From the NCBI RefSeq assembly GCF_016765795.1, contig NZ_JAESVP010000004.1, positions 248,001 to 312,000 of the forward strand: a DNA stretch of 64,000 nt, read 5' to 3'. The first letter of the stretch is position 1. Each line of letters opens with the position of its first letter. Of the stretch, positions 16,938-25,665 are shown piece by piece. Source of the stretch: Fuscibacter oryzae. GTDB taxonomy: Bacteria > Pseudomonadota > Alphaproteobacteria > Rhodobacterales > Rhodobacteraceae. The translations under genes and the position numbers were made by a program. The notes below the pieces were generated by a model. It ran no database searches and was not told the origin of the DNA. It saw only the letters and a list, made by a program, of their open reading frames with translations.

Positions 16938-18872
16938 ATGACCCGCTTGGCCGCGAAACCCGTCAAAAATGCAAAGGCTGTGAAACCGCCGGTTTCCCTC
17001 AACCCTTCTCGGCCTCTTGGTGCGTCGGAAATCTGGGGCACGGTCGATTTTGCGCTCAAACGCCACAAGAGCCCGCATGGCCAGGTGACGGCTGTATCCA
17101 TGATGAAGGACGAAGGCCCGTTTCTGATCGAATGGGTCGCCCATCATCTGGTGCTGGGGTTCACCGATCTGGTGGTTTACACGAACGATTGTTCGGATGG
17201 CACCGATGACATGCTGATCCGGCTGGAAGAGTTGGGTCTGTGCCACCACCGCCGCAACGTCATTCCCGAAGGTCTGCGCCCTCAACCCTCTGCCTTGAAC
17301 CACGCGCAGGAAGAGCCTGTCGTCTGCCAGTCTGACTGGGTGATGGTATTCGATGCCGATGAGTTCCTGTCCATCCCCTATGGCGACGGCACGCTGGACG
17401 GCCTGATTGGCGCGGCCAAAGATCTGGGCGCGAATGGTATTGTGGTGACCTGGCGCATCTTTGGCTCTGGCGGGGTGGTCGATTGGTCGCGCGCACCCGT
17501 GACCGAGCAATACCTGCTGGCTGCCCCCCAGACCTGGAACAAGGGTTGGGGCGTCAAGACGCTGTTCCGCTTTGACCCTGACCACTGGAAGCTGGGCATC
17601 CACCGACCCAAGATGAAAACCCGCTGGATCAAGACCGACTATCCCGATCAGGTCAAATGGCTGAACGGGTCGGGCCGCGAGATGGAGGATTACTTCAAGT
17701 TTCGTGGCTGGCGGTCGATCACCCGCACCGTGGGATATGACTGGGTGCAGTTGAACCACTATGCGGTCAAGTCGGTGGACAGTTATGCCATCCGCAAGAT
17801 GCGCGGCAACGTGAACAACAAGAAAGACAAATATAACAACGATTACTGGAGCTTGCAGGATCGTAACGAGGTGCGCGACGAAACCATGCTGCGTTATAAA
17901 CCGCAGCGGGATGCGTTGATTGCGCAGTTGCTGCAAGACCCGGTGCTGAACCGCTTGCATTTCGCGGCTGTTGATCGCGCCGAGGCGCGGCTGGCCGAGT
18001 TGCGTGGCACCGAGGCCTATCACCAGCTGGTCACCGATCTGGCCCAGGCCAGCCAGGTTCCGCTGTCGCAGATCGTCGCCAAACCGCCCGTAGCCCGTGA
18101 CAAGGAAAAGATCGCGGCGCTGATGTCGGATGTTGAAAAGCAGCGCGGGCTGAAGGCACGGAGTGAGCGCAAGGAAAAACTGGCCGAACCGAAAGAGCCC
18201 CAGCCCGAGGGCCTGTATCTGCCTGGCCCGCTGGACACCGATGCCGACCTGCCGATGGAATATGTGGCGAACCATCAGGTTCAGGTGCCGCTGGACATGC
18301 GGTTGTTTTCACCGGTGGCTATGCCGCTGATACGCAAGGGTAAATTTCAGCGTATTCTGGCGCGAAAGCTGCCGCAGATCGTGCCAAAGGGTGGCAAGGC
18401 CCTGTTTGTTGGCGCGGCAGAGGGCTTTCTTGCGGTCAATCTGGCCAACACGCGTGGCGATGCGACGGTGGTTGCGCAGGAAAGCGAACATTCATTCCGG
18501 AATGTGATGCTGCGCTTGTGTAGCCAAAGCGCGCGAGAGATTGGGCCGCGGTTTCAAGTGCTGGATGCGCCTGTGACGCAAGAGGCTGTGGTCGAATGGC
18601 TGCGTCTGCACCGGCCCGCAACGCTGATTTTGTCGGACCCGCAGCTTTCGCCCGAACTGCTTATGTCGTTGCTGCCCGCATTGCCGCTGCCAGGTCCGGC
18701 ACAAATCTTGCTGACCGGACGGCTGGTTGAGCGCTGGAACGGCCAGCTTGGCCCCGTGGCAGAGATGCTTGTCGCGCTTGGCTACCGTCCCGATTTCGAC
18801 TTGCCGCCAACCGTTGCGCTTGGCTTTTCCGCCGTGCCCGAACCCGAGCCGGACGATGCGCCCGACGCATGA
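16938..18872 (+). CDS. GT2-like glycosyltransferase fused to a Rossmann-like domain
   Basis: 644 residues. Residues about 48-330 are a GT2/GT92-type domain, with MMKDEGPFLIEWVAHH (55-70), the nucleotide-binding NDCSDGTDDM loop (83-92) and DADEF (139-143) as metal-binding motif. A charged, probably flexible stretch at 385-435 links to a C-terminal half whose KALFVGAAEGFLAVNLA (487-503) resembles a SAM-binding Rossmann loop without the usual acidic motif. That half may be a degenerate methyltransferase or another nucleotide-binding fold. It is the first gene of the forward arm. Sugar specificity is not visible. Confidence 0.7.
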   Translation: MTRLAAKPVKNAKAVKPPVSLNPSRPLGASEIWGTVDFALKRHKSPHGQVTAVSMMKDEGPFLIEWVAHHLVLGFTDLVVYTNDCSDGTDDMLIRLEELGLCHHRRNVIPEGLRPQPSALNHAQEEPVVCQSDWVMVFDADEFLSIPYGDGTLDGLIGAAKDLGANGIVVTWRIFGSGGVVDWSRAPVTEQYLLAAPQTWNKGWGVKTLFRFDPDHWKLGIHRPKMKTRWIKTDYPDQVKWLNGSGREMEDYFKFRGWRSITRTVGYDWVQLNHYAVKSVDSYAIRKMRGNVNNKKDKYNNDYWSLQDRNEVRDETMLRYKPQRDALIAQLLQDPVLNRLHFAAVDRAEARLAELRGTEAYHQLVTDLAQASQVPLSQIVAKPPVARDKEKIAALMSDVEKQRGLKARSERKEKLAEPKEPQPEGLYLPGPLDTDADLPMEYVANHQVQVPLDMRLFSPVAMPLIRKGKFQRILARKLPQIVPKGGKALFVGAAEGFLAVNLANTRGDATVVAQESEHSFRNVMLRLCSQSAREIGPRFQVLDAPVTQEAVVEWLRLHRPATLILSDPQLSPELLMSLLPALPLPGPAQILLTGRLVERWNGQLGPVAEMLVALGYRPDFDLPPTVALGFSAVPEPEPDDAPDA

Positions 18873-18899
18873 CCCTTTGCCTGTGAAAGAGAGCCCAAG

Positions 18900-19727
18900 A
18901 TGCCCACACCTTCTGCTAGTCCCGTCCGCCGCCCCGTCGCCTCGCTTTGGATCGGCGAAAAGCTGCACTATCTGAACCAGATCTGCCTTTTGTCACATGT
19001 GCGTCAGGGCCATCCGACGACGCTGTATTGCACCGACACCGTGACGAATGTGCCCGAAGGGGTCACAGTCCGCCCGGCCAGCGACATCATGAAGATCGAC
19101 ATGGATATCGTGCGGCAGACCTCTGAATCCTTTCTGTCAAACGTGTTCCGCTACAAGATGATTCAGGCAACCGATGCGGTCTGGATAGATTGTGATGCCT
19201 ATTGCCACAAACCTTTCCCCGACGAGATGACCCATATCTTTGCCGGCCACGGGTTTCGCGGCGCGCTGAACTGCGGGGTGGTCTACATCCCCAAAAATGG
19301 TGAGCTGATGGCCCAGTTGCTTGATTACTATGAAAATTTGCCCGCCGCCCCGGCGTGGTTCAACAAGCAGCAGCGCAAGAAGATCGACAAGCAGGAGACC
19401 AGCCTGCCGCAAGCGGTGCGCATCTATAACGCCGAGCGTACCGCCTTTGGCCCGCAGGCCTTTACCTGGTTCGCCCAGCAGACGGGGGATTTTGAAAAGG
19501 CCCTGACGCCCGATTATCTGTATCCGGTGCCGTTCCAGTTGAACGATGTGTTCTATGACCCCTATGGCCGGGTTGAAGGGCATTTTACCGACAACACCCT
19601 GTCGGTTCACCTTTACACCAACGGTACCAAGCCGTGGTGGCGCAAGAACGTGCCGCTGCCAAATTCCTATGCCGCACGGATGTGTGCGGTCGAGGGTGTG
19701 GACCCTGCAAAGGCGTTGGAGGAGTAA
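18900..19727 (+). CDS. Glycosyltransferase with DxD motif, GT32-like
   Basis: 275 residues. SLWIGEKLHYLNQICLLSHV (15-34) and AVWIDCDAYCHKP (93-105, DCD at 97-99) are typical of the GT32/capsular-sugar transferase type, and a conserved LNCGVVYIPKNG stretch follows. Members use nucleotide sugars and a divalent metal. The gene lies 27 bases after the upstream GT2-like gene with a good ribosome site (AAAGAGAGCC), and its TAA is one base before the GTG of the FkbM gene. Donor and acceptor are unknown. Confidence 0.7.
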   Translation: MPTPSASPVRRPVASLWIGEKLHYLNQICLLSHVRQGHPTTLYCTDTVTNVPEGVTVRPASDIMKIDMDIVRQTSESFLSNVFRYKMIQATDAVWIDCDAYCHKPFPDEMTHIFAGHGFRGALNCGVVYIPKNGELMAQLLDYYENLPAAPAWFNKQQRKKIDKQETSLPQAVRIYNAERTAFGPQAFTWFAQQTGDFEKALTPDYLYPVPFQLNDVFYDPYGRVEGHFTDNTLSVHLYTNGTKPWWRKNVPLPNSYAARMCAVEGVDPAKALEE

Positions 19728-19728
19728 G

Positions 19729-20427
19729 GTGGACCGCGGCGAACCCACCCCAACCGAAGCAAAAAGCAAGGCCGAGCTGAAGGCAGAGGCGCTGATCCGC
19801 CGCCAAAAGCGCAACCTGCGCAAGGCCAGCGCCGAGGGCTTTCTGGCCGGCGTCTGCGCCATGCTGCGCCCCGGTGATTTGGTGATGGATTGCGGGGCCA
19901 ACATGGGTGTGGTGACGGCCGTTCTGGCTGCGACCGGCGCCGATGTGATCGCCTATGAGCCGGACCCCTTTGCTTTTGCCGCCTTGCAGGAGAAATTTGC
20001 CGATACCCCAAATGTCACGCTGGTCAATGCCGCGGTCGGCGTGGGCACGGGCACCGTACGCCTGATGCGGGCCGATAATTTTGAGACGAACCCTACGGGG
20101 GCCTCGGTCAAAAGCACCATTCTGGATGGCGGGCGGCGGATTGATGCGGACAATTCGGTTGAGGTGCCGCTGATCGACTTTCCCACATTGGTCCGCGAAA
20201 AGTCGGTCGAGCGTGGCGGCATCGCCTTTGTCAAAATGGACATCGAAGGGGCAGAGTTGGAGATTCTGGAGCGGATGGATGCCGAGGATCTGTTTGCCCA
20301 TGTGCGCTGTCTGGTGGCAGAAACGCATGAGCGCAAGTTCCGCGATCTGCGTGACCGCTATCGCGCCATCCGCGAAGGTTTCGCCGAGAAATACCCGGCA
20401 GGAAGGGTGAATCTTGACTGGATTTAA
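19729..20427 (+). CDS. FkbM-type methyltransferase (second copy)
   Basis: 232 residues starting at a GTG at 19729 with a strong GGAGGA site; the longer open frame is inside the previous gene. The SAM-binding motif VMDCGANMGVVTAVLA lies near 51-66, followed by VIAYEPDPFAFAAL and the FkbM hallmark FVKMDIEGAELEILE near 164-178. It closes the forward arm of the glycan cluster. It is related to, but clearly different from, the FkbM protein at 15890, so two methylation steps or sites are likely. The 3' end overlaps the convergent TRIC gene by 4 bases. Confidence 0.82.
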   Translation: MDRGEPTPTEAKSKAELKAEALIRRQKRNLRKASAEGFLAGVCAMLRPGDLVMDCGANMGVVTAVLAATGADVIAYEPDPFAFAALQEKFADTPNVTLVNAAVGVGTGTVRLMRADNFETNPTGASVKSTILDGGRRIDADNSVEVPLIDFPTLVREKSVERGGIAFVKMDIEGAELEILERMDAEDLFAHVRCLVAETHERKFRDLRDRYRAIREGFAEKYPAGRVNLDWI

Positions 20428-21059
20428 CGCTTTGGCTGCTGCGGTGGACGGGGGCGGTAGACCGGCAGCCGCCAACCAAGGGTCAGGCTGCCCGTCCGCA
20501 GGATCAGCGTGACAAGGCTGCACAGGATCAGGGCGGCGCCTTGCGGCACGCCTGCCCATCCACCCAGAACCGCCGCCAACGCCCCGGCAAAGGCGCAGGT
20601 GACGTAAAGCTCTCCTTGTTTCAAGACCAGCGGCACCTCGTTGCAAACCACATCGCGCAACAGGCCACCCATGCAGCCGGTGATCATGCCCATGACCAGA
20701 ACGACGGGGCCGGATTGTCCGGCCTCGACCGCGGCGGCAACCCCTGCGGGCACGGCCACGGCCAGCGCACAGGCATCCAGCCATTCCAGCGTCCGGTAGC
20801 GGCTTTCCAAGAGATGGGCGGTGAAAAACACCAGAATGGCCGCCCCCGCCGCAACGGCCAGCAACACAGGATCGGCAATCCACAAAGGCGGGCGGTCAAG
20901 GATCACATCGCGCAGCGTGCCGCCGCCGACTGCCGTCAGGCAGGCGATGAAGACAAACCCGACGATGTCGAGTTGCGACCGGCTGGCCACCAAGGCCCCG
21001 GTCAGGGCAAAGACCGCCACCGACCCATAATCCAGCGCGCTGGCAAGGCCGGGGATCAT
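20424..21059 (-). CDS. TRIC/UPF0126 (YicG-like) membrane channel protein
   Basis: 211 residues with about seven membrane segments in two repeated halves, marked by [14 protein letters not shown] (46-59) and [16 protein letters not shown] (about 131-146). These Arg-Asp repeats define the prokaryotic TRIC-like cation channels. The protein is complete; the C-terminal tail is basic and Pro-rich. Its ATG overlaps the rnhA stop (ATGA), so they form an operon. Ion selectivity cannot be inferred. Confidence 0.85.
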   Translation of the reverse strand: MIPGLASALDYGSVAVFALTGALVASRSQLDIVGFVFIACLTAVGGGTLRDVILDRPPLWIADPVLLAVAAGAAILVFFTAHLLESRYRTLEWLDACALAVAVPAGVAAAVEAGQSGPVVLVMGMITGCMGGLLRDVVCNEVPLVLKQGELYVTCAFAGALAAVLGGWAGVPQGAALILCSLVTLILRTGSLTLGWRLPVYRPRPPQQPKR

Positions 21060-21520
21060 CCCGCCGCACCCGGCTTGAACGGGGCCATCCCGGCACGGGC
21101 CAAGGCATCGGCGCGTTCGTTCTCGGCATGGCCCGCGTGGCCCTTGATCCAGCGCCAGGTTACCTTGTGCTGGCCTTGGGCGGCATCAAGGCGTTGCCAC
21201 AGCTCGGCATTCTTCACCGGGTCTTTGGCGGCGGTGCGCCAGCCGTTGCGCTTCCAGCCGTGAATCCATTCGGTCACGCCATTTTTCACATAGGCGCTGT
21301 CGGTCACGATGGTGATCTCGACCGGGCGGTTCAGCGCCTCCAGCGCGGAAATCGCGGCCATCAGTTCCATCCGGTTGTTGGTGGTCTGCGGTTCTCCGCC
21401 AGAAAGCTCGCGCTCTTTCATCACCGCCCCGCCCTCGCGGGCAATCATCAGAACCCCCCAGCCACCGGGACCGGGGTTGCCCGAGCAGGCTCCGTCTGTA
21501 TAGGCGAAAAGTTCCGGCAT
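21056..21520 (-). CDS. rnhA: Ribonuclease HI
   Basis: 154 residues with all catalytic residues: Asp9 ([14 protein letters not shown]), Glu52 (NNRMEL), Asp74 (VTDSAYV) and Asp138 (NERADALA), plus the flexible His loop KGHAGH. It cuts the RNA strand of RNA-DNA hybrids, removing primers and R-loops. The start at 21520 matches the family N terminus ([16 protein letters not shown]). The longer open frame upstream overlaps the divergent flavoenzyme and is not coding. Confidence 0.96.
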   Translation of the reverse strand: MPELFAYTDGACSGNPGPGGWGVLMIAREGGAVMKERELSGGEPQTTNNRMELMAAISALEALNRPVEITIVTDSAYVKNGVTEWIHGWKRNGWRTAAKDPVKNAELWQRLDAAQGQHKVTWRWIKGHAGHAENERADALARAGMAPFKPGAAG

Positions 21521-21639
21521 CGGCGCATCCTTTTCGCGCTGTCTAGCGGGGTGGGGGGCGCAGTTCAACTGGCGCATGACGCGGCGTTGCGCGTGACGGC
21601 GGCGCAATGACCGGGCAATCTGGCGAGATGGAGGAGACC

Positions 21640-23640
21640 ATGACCGAATATCCGCACCTGCTGGCACCGCTTCATCTGGGCCATGTCACGCTGAAAAACC
21701 GCGTGATGATGGGGTCGATGCACACCAATCTGGAAGAGCGTGGGGACTGGGCGCGCGTTGCTGCCTTTTATGCCGCGCGGGCCAGGGGTGGGGTGGGCCT
21801 GATTGTGACGGGGGGCATGGCGCCGAACCGGGAGGGCGGGGTGTTTCCTGGCGCGTCTGGCCTGTTTTCGGCGGAGGATATTGCGCATCATCGCAGCGTA
21901 ACGGATGCGGTGCATGGGCAGGGCGGGCGCATTGCGATGCAAATCCTTCATGCGGGGCGTTATGCCTATGGGCCAGAGTGTGTTTCCGCCTCTGCCATCA
22001 AGTCGCCGATTTCGCCGTTTCCGCCAAAGGCTTTGGATGAGGCAGGAATCGAAAAGCAGATAGCCGACATCGCCACCGCCGCGGCGCACGCCAGAGAGGC
22101 CGGGTATGACGGGGTAGAGGTGATGGGGTCCGAGGGGTATTTCCTGAACCAGTTTCTGGTGCGCCATACCAACAAGCGCACCGACGGTTGGGGCGGGCCT
22201 TATGAAAACCGGATGCGCCTGCCGGTCGAGGTGGTGCGCCGGGTGCGCGCGGCGGTGGGGGATGATTTCATCCTGATCTACCGCATCAGTCTGATTGACC
22301 TGATCCCCGATGGGTCAAGCTGGGACGAGGTTGTAATGCTGGCCAAGGCGGTGCAGGCGGCGGGCGCAAGTATCTTGAACACTGGGATCGGCTGGCACGA
22401 GGCGCGGGTGCCCACCATCGCAACCTCGGTCCCGCGCGCGGCCTTTGCCGATCTGACCGGACGGTTGCGGCCCGAGGTTTCCATTCCGGTCATTACCAGC
22501 AACCGGATCAACACGCCCGAGGTCGCCGAAGGCGTGCTGGCCCAAGGGCTGGCGGACATGGTTTCCATGGCGCGGCCGTTTCTGGCCGACCCGGATTTCG
22601 TGGCCAAGGCGGCCAGCGCGCGCGCGGCGCAGATCGCGCCCTGCATCGCCTGCAATCAGGCCTGTCTGGACCATACTTTTGCGGGCAAGCTGACAAGCTG
22701 TCTGGTCAACCCGCGCGCCTGCCATGAGACGGAACTGGTTTACACCGCGACCGAAGCCCCCAAAAAGGTGGCCGTGGTGGGCGCGGGGCCAGCAGGAATG
22801 ACCTGCGCCATGGTTGCGGCAGAGCGGGGCCACAAGGTCACACTGTTCGACCGCGCTGGCGAATTGGGCGGGCAGTTGAACTTGGCCAAGCAGGTGCCGG
22901 GGAAAGAGGAGTTCCACGGGCTGGTGGGCTGGTTCACAACCGAGGTGACGCGGCTGGGGGTGGAAACACGCCTGAATACCGAAGCCACGCCCGATGCGCT
23001 GGCGGGCTTTGACGAGGTGGTCATCGCCACCGGCGTCACCCCGCGCGATCCGGGCATTCCGGGGCAGGACCGGGCGCTTGGCTATATCGATGTGCTGCGC
23101 GGGGCCAAGGTGGGCAAACGGGTGGCCGTGGTCGGTGCGGGCGGCATCGGCTTTGATGTGGCGGAATATCTGGTGACGGGGCATTCCCCCACCACCGACC
23201 CCGCGCTGTGGCGGCAGGAATGGGGGGTGGGCGATCCGGCGACAACGCCGGGTGGGTTGGCTGACCCGCAGCCAGAGGCGCCGCTGCGCGAGGTCTGGTT
23301 GTTGCAGCGCAAACCGGAAAAGCCGGGTCGGGGTCTGGGCAAGACCACGGGCTGGATTCACCGCGCCGCCCTGATGGCCAAGGGGGTGAGGATGACCGGC
23401 GGTTGCACCTATCAGTCGATCACAGATCAGGGACTGGTGGTGCTGCGGGACGGGCAAGAACAGGTTATCGCGGTCGATGATGTGGTTTTGTGCGCCGGGC
23501 AATTGCCGGAACGCAGCCTGTCGGGCCGGCTGACGGCGGCGGGCATCGCGCATCACATCATCGGCGGTGCAGATGTTGCGGCAGAACTGGATGCGAAACG
23601 CGCGATTGATCAGGGTGCAAGGCTTGCGGCGCGGCTTTAG
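21640..23640 (+). CDS. NADH:flavin oxidoreductase / 2,4-dienoyl-CoA reductase-like (Old Yellow Enzyme)
   Basis: 666 residues. Residues 1 to about 330 are the FMN-binding TIM barrel of Old Yellow Enzymes. A 4Fe-4S motif follows (Cys335, Cys338, Cys342, Cys354). The C-terminal half has an FAD-binding [15 protein letters not shown] (near 377) and a second nucleotide motif [17 protein letters not shown]. This is the layout of FadH and trimethylamine dehydrogenase, and the length (671 in E. coli FadH) fits. FadH reduces dienoyl-CoA during unsaturated fatty acid breakdown. Other substrates, such as methylated amines or betaines, are possible in this family. The ATG at 21640 has a GGAGGAG site. Confidence 0.88.
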   Translation: MTEYPHLLAPLHLGHVTLKNRVMMGSMHTNLEERGDWARVAAFYAARARGGVGLIVTGGMAPNREGGVFPGASGLFSAEDIAHHRSVTDAVHGQGGRIAMQILHAGRYAYGPECVSASAIKSPISPFPPKALDEAGIEKQIADIATAAAHAREAGYDGVEVMGSEGYFLNQFLVRHTNKRTDGWGGPYENRMRLPVEVVRRVRAAVGDDFILIYRISLIDLIPDGSSWDEVVMLAKAVQAAGASILNTGIGWHEARVPTIATSVPRAAFADLTGRLRPEVSIPVITSNRINTPEVAEGVLAQGLADMVSMARPFLADPDFVAKAASARAAQIAPCIACNQACLDHTFAGKLTSCLVNPRACHETELVYTATEAPKKVAVVGAGPAGMTCAMVAAERGHKVTLFDRAGELGGQLNLAKQVPGKEEFHGLVGWFTTEVTRLGVETRLNTEATPDALAGFDEVVIATGVTPRDPGIPGQDRALGYIDVLRGAKVGKRVAVVGAGGIGFDVAEYLVTGHSPTTDPALWRQEWGVGDPATTPGGLADPQPEAPLREVWLLQRKPEKPGRGLGKTTGWIHRAALMAKGVRMTGGCTYQSITDQGLVVLRDGQEQVIAVDDVVLCAGQLPERSLSGRLTAAGIAHHIIGGADVAAELDAKRAIDQGARLAARL

Positions 23641-24173
23641 TTCAACAGGGCATCGATTTCCTTGGTAATCGCCGATGACCCGGGCTTGGTCATCGACCCC
23701 CAGGCCTTGATGAATTGCCCGTCCGGCCCGATCAGCACCTTGTTGAAGTTCCAGCCGGGCGTGAAACCTTGGGTCTGCTTTGCCCAGGCATAGAACGGAT
23801 GAACCTCACCCTTGGCGACATGCTGGATCGTGGTCATTGGCAGCGTCAGGTTAAAATTCGCGTCGCAGAACTCTTTGACGTCCTTGTCTGATCCCAACTC
23901 TTGATTGAAATCATCGGACGGCACAGCCAGCACCACGGCGCGGCCCTTATAAGCATCGGACAACGCCTGAAGGTCGTCATACTGCGGTGTAAAGCCGCAA
24001 AGCGAAGCGGTGTTGACGACCAGAACAGGCTTTCCACGCCAGTCTGCGGTGTCATAGCTGCCACCATCAATCGATTGGAAGGTAAAGTTGGGCGCAGGGC
24101 CAGCGGCGATGGCTGGGTTGGCTGCGGCAAGTGTCAGACCTGCGATAAGGCTGGTCAGGCGGGGCAGGGGCAT
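23637..24173 (-). CDS. Exported glutathione peroxidase-family protein
   Basis: 178 residues with an N-terminal signal peptide (LTSLIAGLTLAAANPAIAAG, cleavage near 24) and a glutathione peroxidase fold. The peroxidatic Cys59 sits in NTASLCGFTPQY, with Gln91 and Trp141-Asn142 (GWNFNKVL) completing the catalytic set; Cys replaces the selenocysteine of animal enzymes. It reduces peroxides, probably in the periplasm and with a thioredoxin-like donor. The stop overlaps the flavoenzyme stop in convergent orientation by 4 bases. Confidence 0.88.
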   Translation of the reverse strand: MPLPRLTSLIAGLTLAAANPAIAAGPAPNFTFQSIDGGSYDTADWRGKPVLVVNTASLCGFTPQYDDLQALSDAYKGRAVVLAVPSDDFNQELGSDKDVKEFCDANFNLTLPMTTIQHVAKGEVHPFYAWAKQTQGFTPGWNFNKVLIGPDGQFIKAWGSMTKPGSSAITKEIDALLN

Positions 24174-24221
24174 GTCGATCCTCCTATTTCAAGGGGAATA
24201 CGTCGGGCCTGCTCGGATGGA

Positions 24222-25259
24222 TCACGGTATTTTGCGGATTGTATCGCCCGGCTGCAAGGTGGGGAACAATTCCAGCACCTCACCGCCGATGATGCCATCA
24301 TGGCCCTTGCCGGCAATGATCTCGGCGGCCTTGCGCCCGATCTCCAACCGGCAGGCATCCATTGTGGCCAGTTTGCGCGGCAACCCGTCCAGCAACTCAA
24401 CGCCGTTGAACCCGGCCAACCCGATCTTGCCGGGAACGTCCAGACCCTGATCAAGACAGTAAAGCAGCCCGCCCGCGCCGATCATGTCATTGGAGTAATA
24501 CAGAAAATCGATGTCAGGGTTGCGTTTCAGAACGGCCTCGGTCATCTCGCGGCCTTTCAGCAGCGCCGATCCGCCCGAATAAAACTCTCGGTCAACCAGT
24601 TTCAGCCCCGCCTTGGCCAGTGCATCCTCGAACCCTTCCAGCCGCTTGCGGGCGCGGTGATCGTTGGGCATCTGGGTGCCCATGAAGGCAATGTGGCGAT
24701 AGCCGGCGGCGATGATCGCCTCGGCCATCTGACGGCCGGCGCGGCGGTGGGAAATGCCTACGGCAGAATCTACCGGCTCGCCGTCGATGTCCATGATCTC
24801 GACAATGGGAATGCCAGCCTGTGCCAGCATGGCGCGCGAGGCGGGTGTATGTTCCAGCCCGGCGATGATCATCCCGGACGGGCGCCAGCTCAGCATCTCA
24901 TAAAGGACAGCCTCTTCGCGGTCGGGCGAATAATTCGAAACACCGACCACGGGTTGCAGGCCGGTATCCTCCAGCACCTCTGAAATGCCGGTCATCACCT
25001 CTGGGAAGACCATGTTCGACAGCGAGGGAATGACCACCCCCACCAGATTGACACGCTGGCTGGCCAGCGCCCCGGCGATCTTGTTGGGCACATAGCCAAG
25101 CGTCCGGGCTGCGGCCAACACCTTTTCGCGGGTCGTCTCGGACACATCGCCCCGGTTGCGCAACACCCGGCTGACCGTCATCTCGCTGACACCGGAGGCT
25201 TCGGAGACATCACGAAGCGTCAGAGGGCGGCGGGAGTCGAAACCGGAGGGTTTGGTCAC
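24222..25259 (-). CDS. LacI-family regulator (GntR-like)
   Basis: 345 residues from a GTG at 25259, preceded by CAGGAC; this start gives the normal family length. An ATG at 25331 would add 24 residues. The helix-turn-helix (SEASGVSEMTVSRVLRN, about 20-36) is followed by a hinge helix (NKIAGALASQRVN) and a periplasmic-binding-protein-like sugar domain. The sequence is closest in style to gluconate-type repressors. It lies upstream of the tRNA and next to the sugar locus, which it probably controls by binding a pathway sugar or intermediate. The locus also has its own DeoR regulator. Confidence 0.85.
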   Translation of the reverse strand: MTKPSGFDSRRPLTLRDVSEASGVSEMTVSRVLRNRGDVSETTREKVLAAARTLGYVPNKIAGALASQRVNLVGVVIPSLSNMVFPEVMTGISEVLEDTGLQPVVGVSNYSPDREEAVLYEMLSWRPSGMIIAGLEHTPASRAMLAQAGIPIVEIMDIDGEPVDSAVGISHRRAGRQMAEAIIAAGYRHIAFMGTQMPNDHRARKRLEGFEDALAKAGLKLVDREFYSGGSALLKGREMTEAVLKRNPDIDFLYYSNDMIGAGGLLYCLDQGLDVPGKIGLAGFNGVELLDGLPRKLATMDACRLEIGRKAAEIIAGKGHDGIIGGEVLELFPTLQPGDTIRKIP

Positions 25260-25431
25260 TTTTGGGCTGTCCTGAAAGAAGGCCTGAAGGAAGGCGTAGC
25301 CAATGTTAGCGGCAAAACTCGGCTTGTCCATCCCTGCGGCCGCCGCAACCGGGCCTCGATGGCCGCGAATTGCACACTTGCCCGGTTTGCCCCGTTGCCT
25401 TGCCAACTGATCCGGGGCAAAACGCTTGTGT

Positions 25432-25507
25432 GGCCTCGTAGCTCAACGGATAGAGCGTCCCCCTCCTAAGGGGAAGGTTGCAGGTTCAAGTCCTGCCGGG
25501 GTCACCA
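25432..25507 (+). tRNA. tRNA-Arg (anticodon CCT)
   Basis: 76 bases including an encoded CCA. The acceptor arm pairs GGCCTCG with CGGGGTC (two G-U wobbles). The anticodon stem TCCCC/GGGGA holds the loop CTCCTAA, giving anticodon CCT for the AGG codon, and the T-arm is GCAGG-TTCAAGT-CCTGC. It reads a rare Arg codon in this GC-rich genome. tRNA-Arg(CCT) genes are common integration sites for mobile elements, but no integrase or repeated tRNA 3' end is seen here. The 158 bases after it (25508-25665) hold nothing I recognise. Confidence 0.96.
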
Positions 25508-25665
25508 GCAAAATCAATAGGTTGGGTCGGTTTTTGAGGGGCGCTGCCTGATTTGGCGTATCTGGTCCGCGCGCCACCGGAGTTGGTCGTGCAATCGTTC
25601 CAGGCGGCTCGCCAAACCGGCACTTTGGCATGACTTCGCAAGAGCCGACGTCGCTCTCGGACGGG

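Noticed and set aside
16758-18275. Open frame of 505 codons antisense to the GT2-like gene
   Set aside because: Shadow of a high-GC gene; His- and Gln-rich without motifs, and it would cover the divergent promoter.
25432-25665. Integrated element at tRNA-Arg(CCT)
   Set aside because: No integrase, no repeated tRNA 3' end and ordinary composition in the genes that follow.
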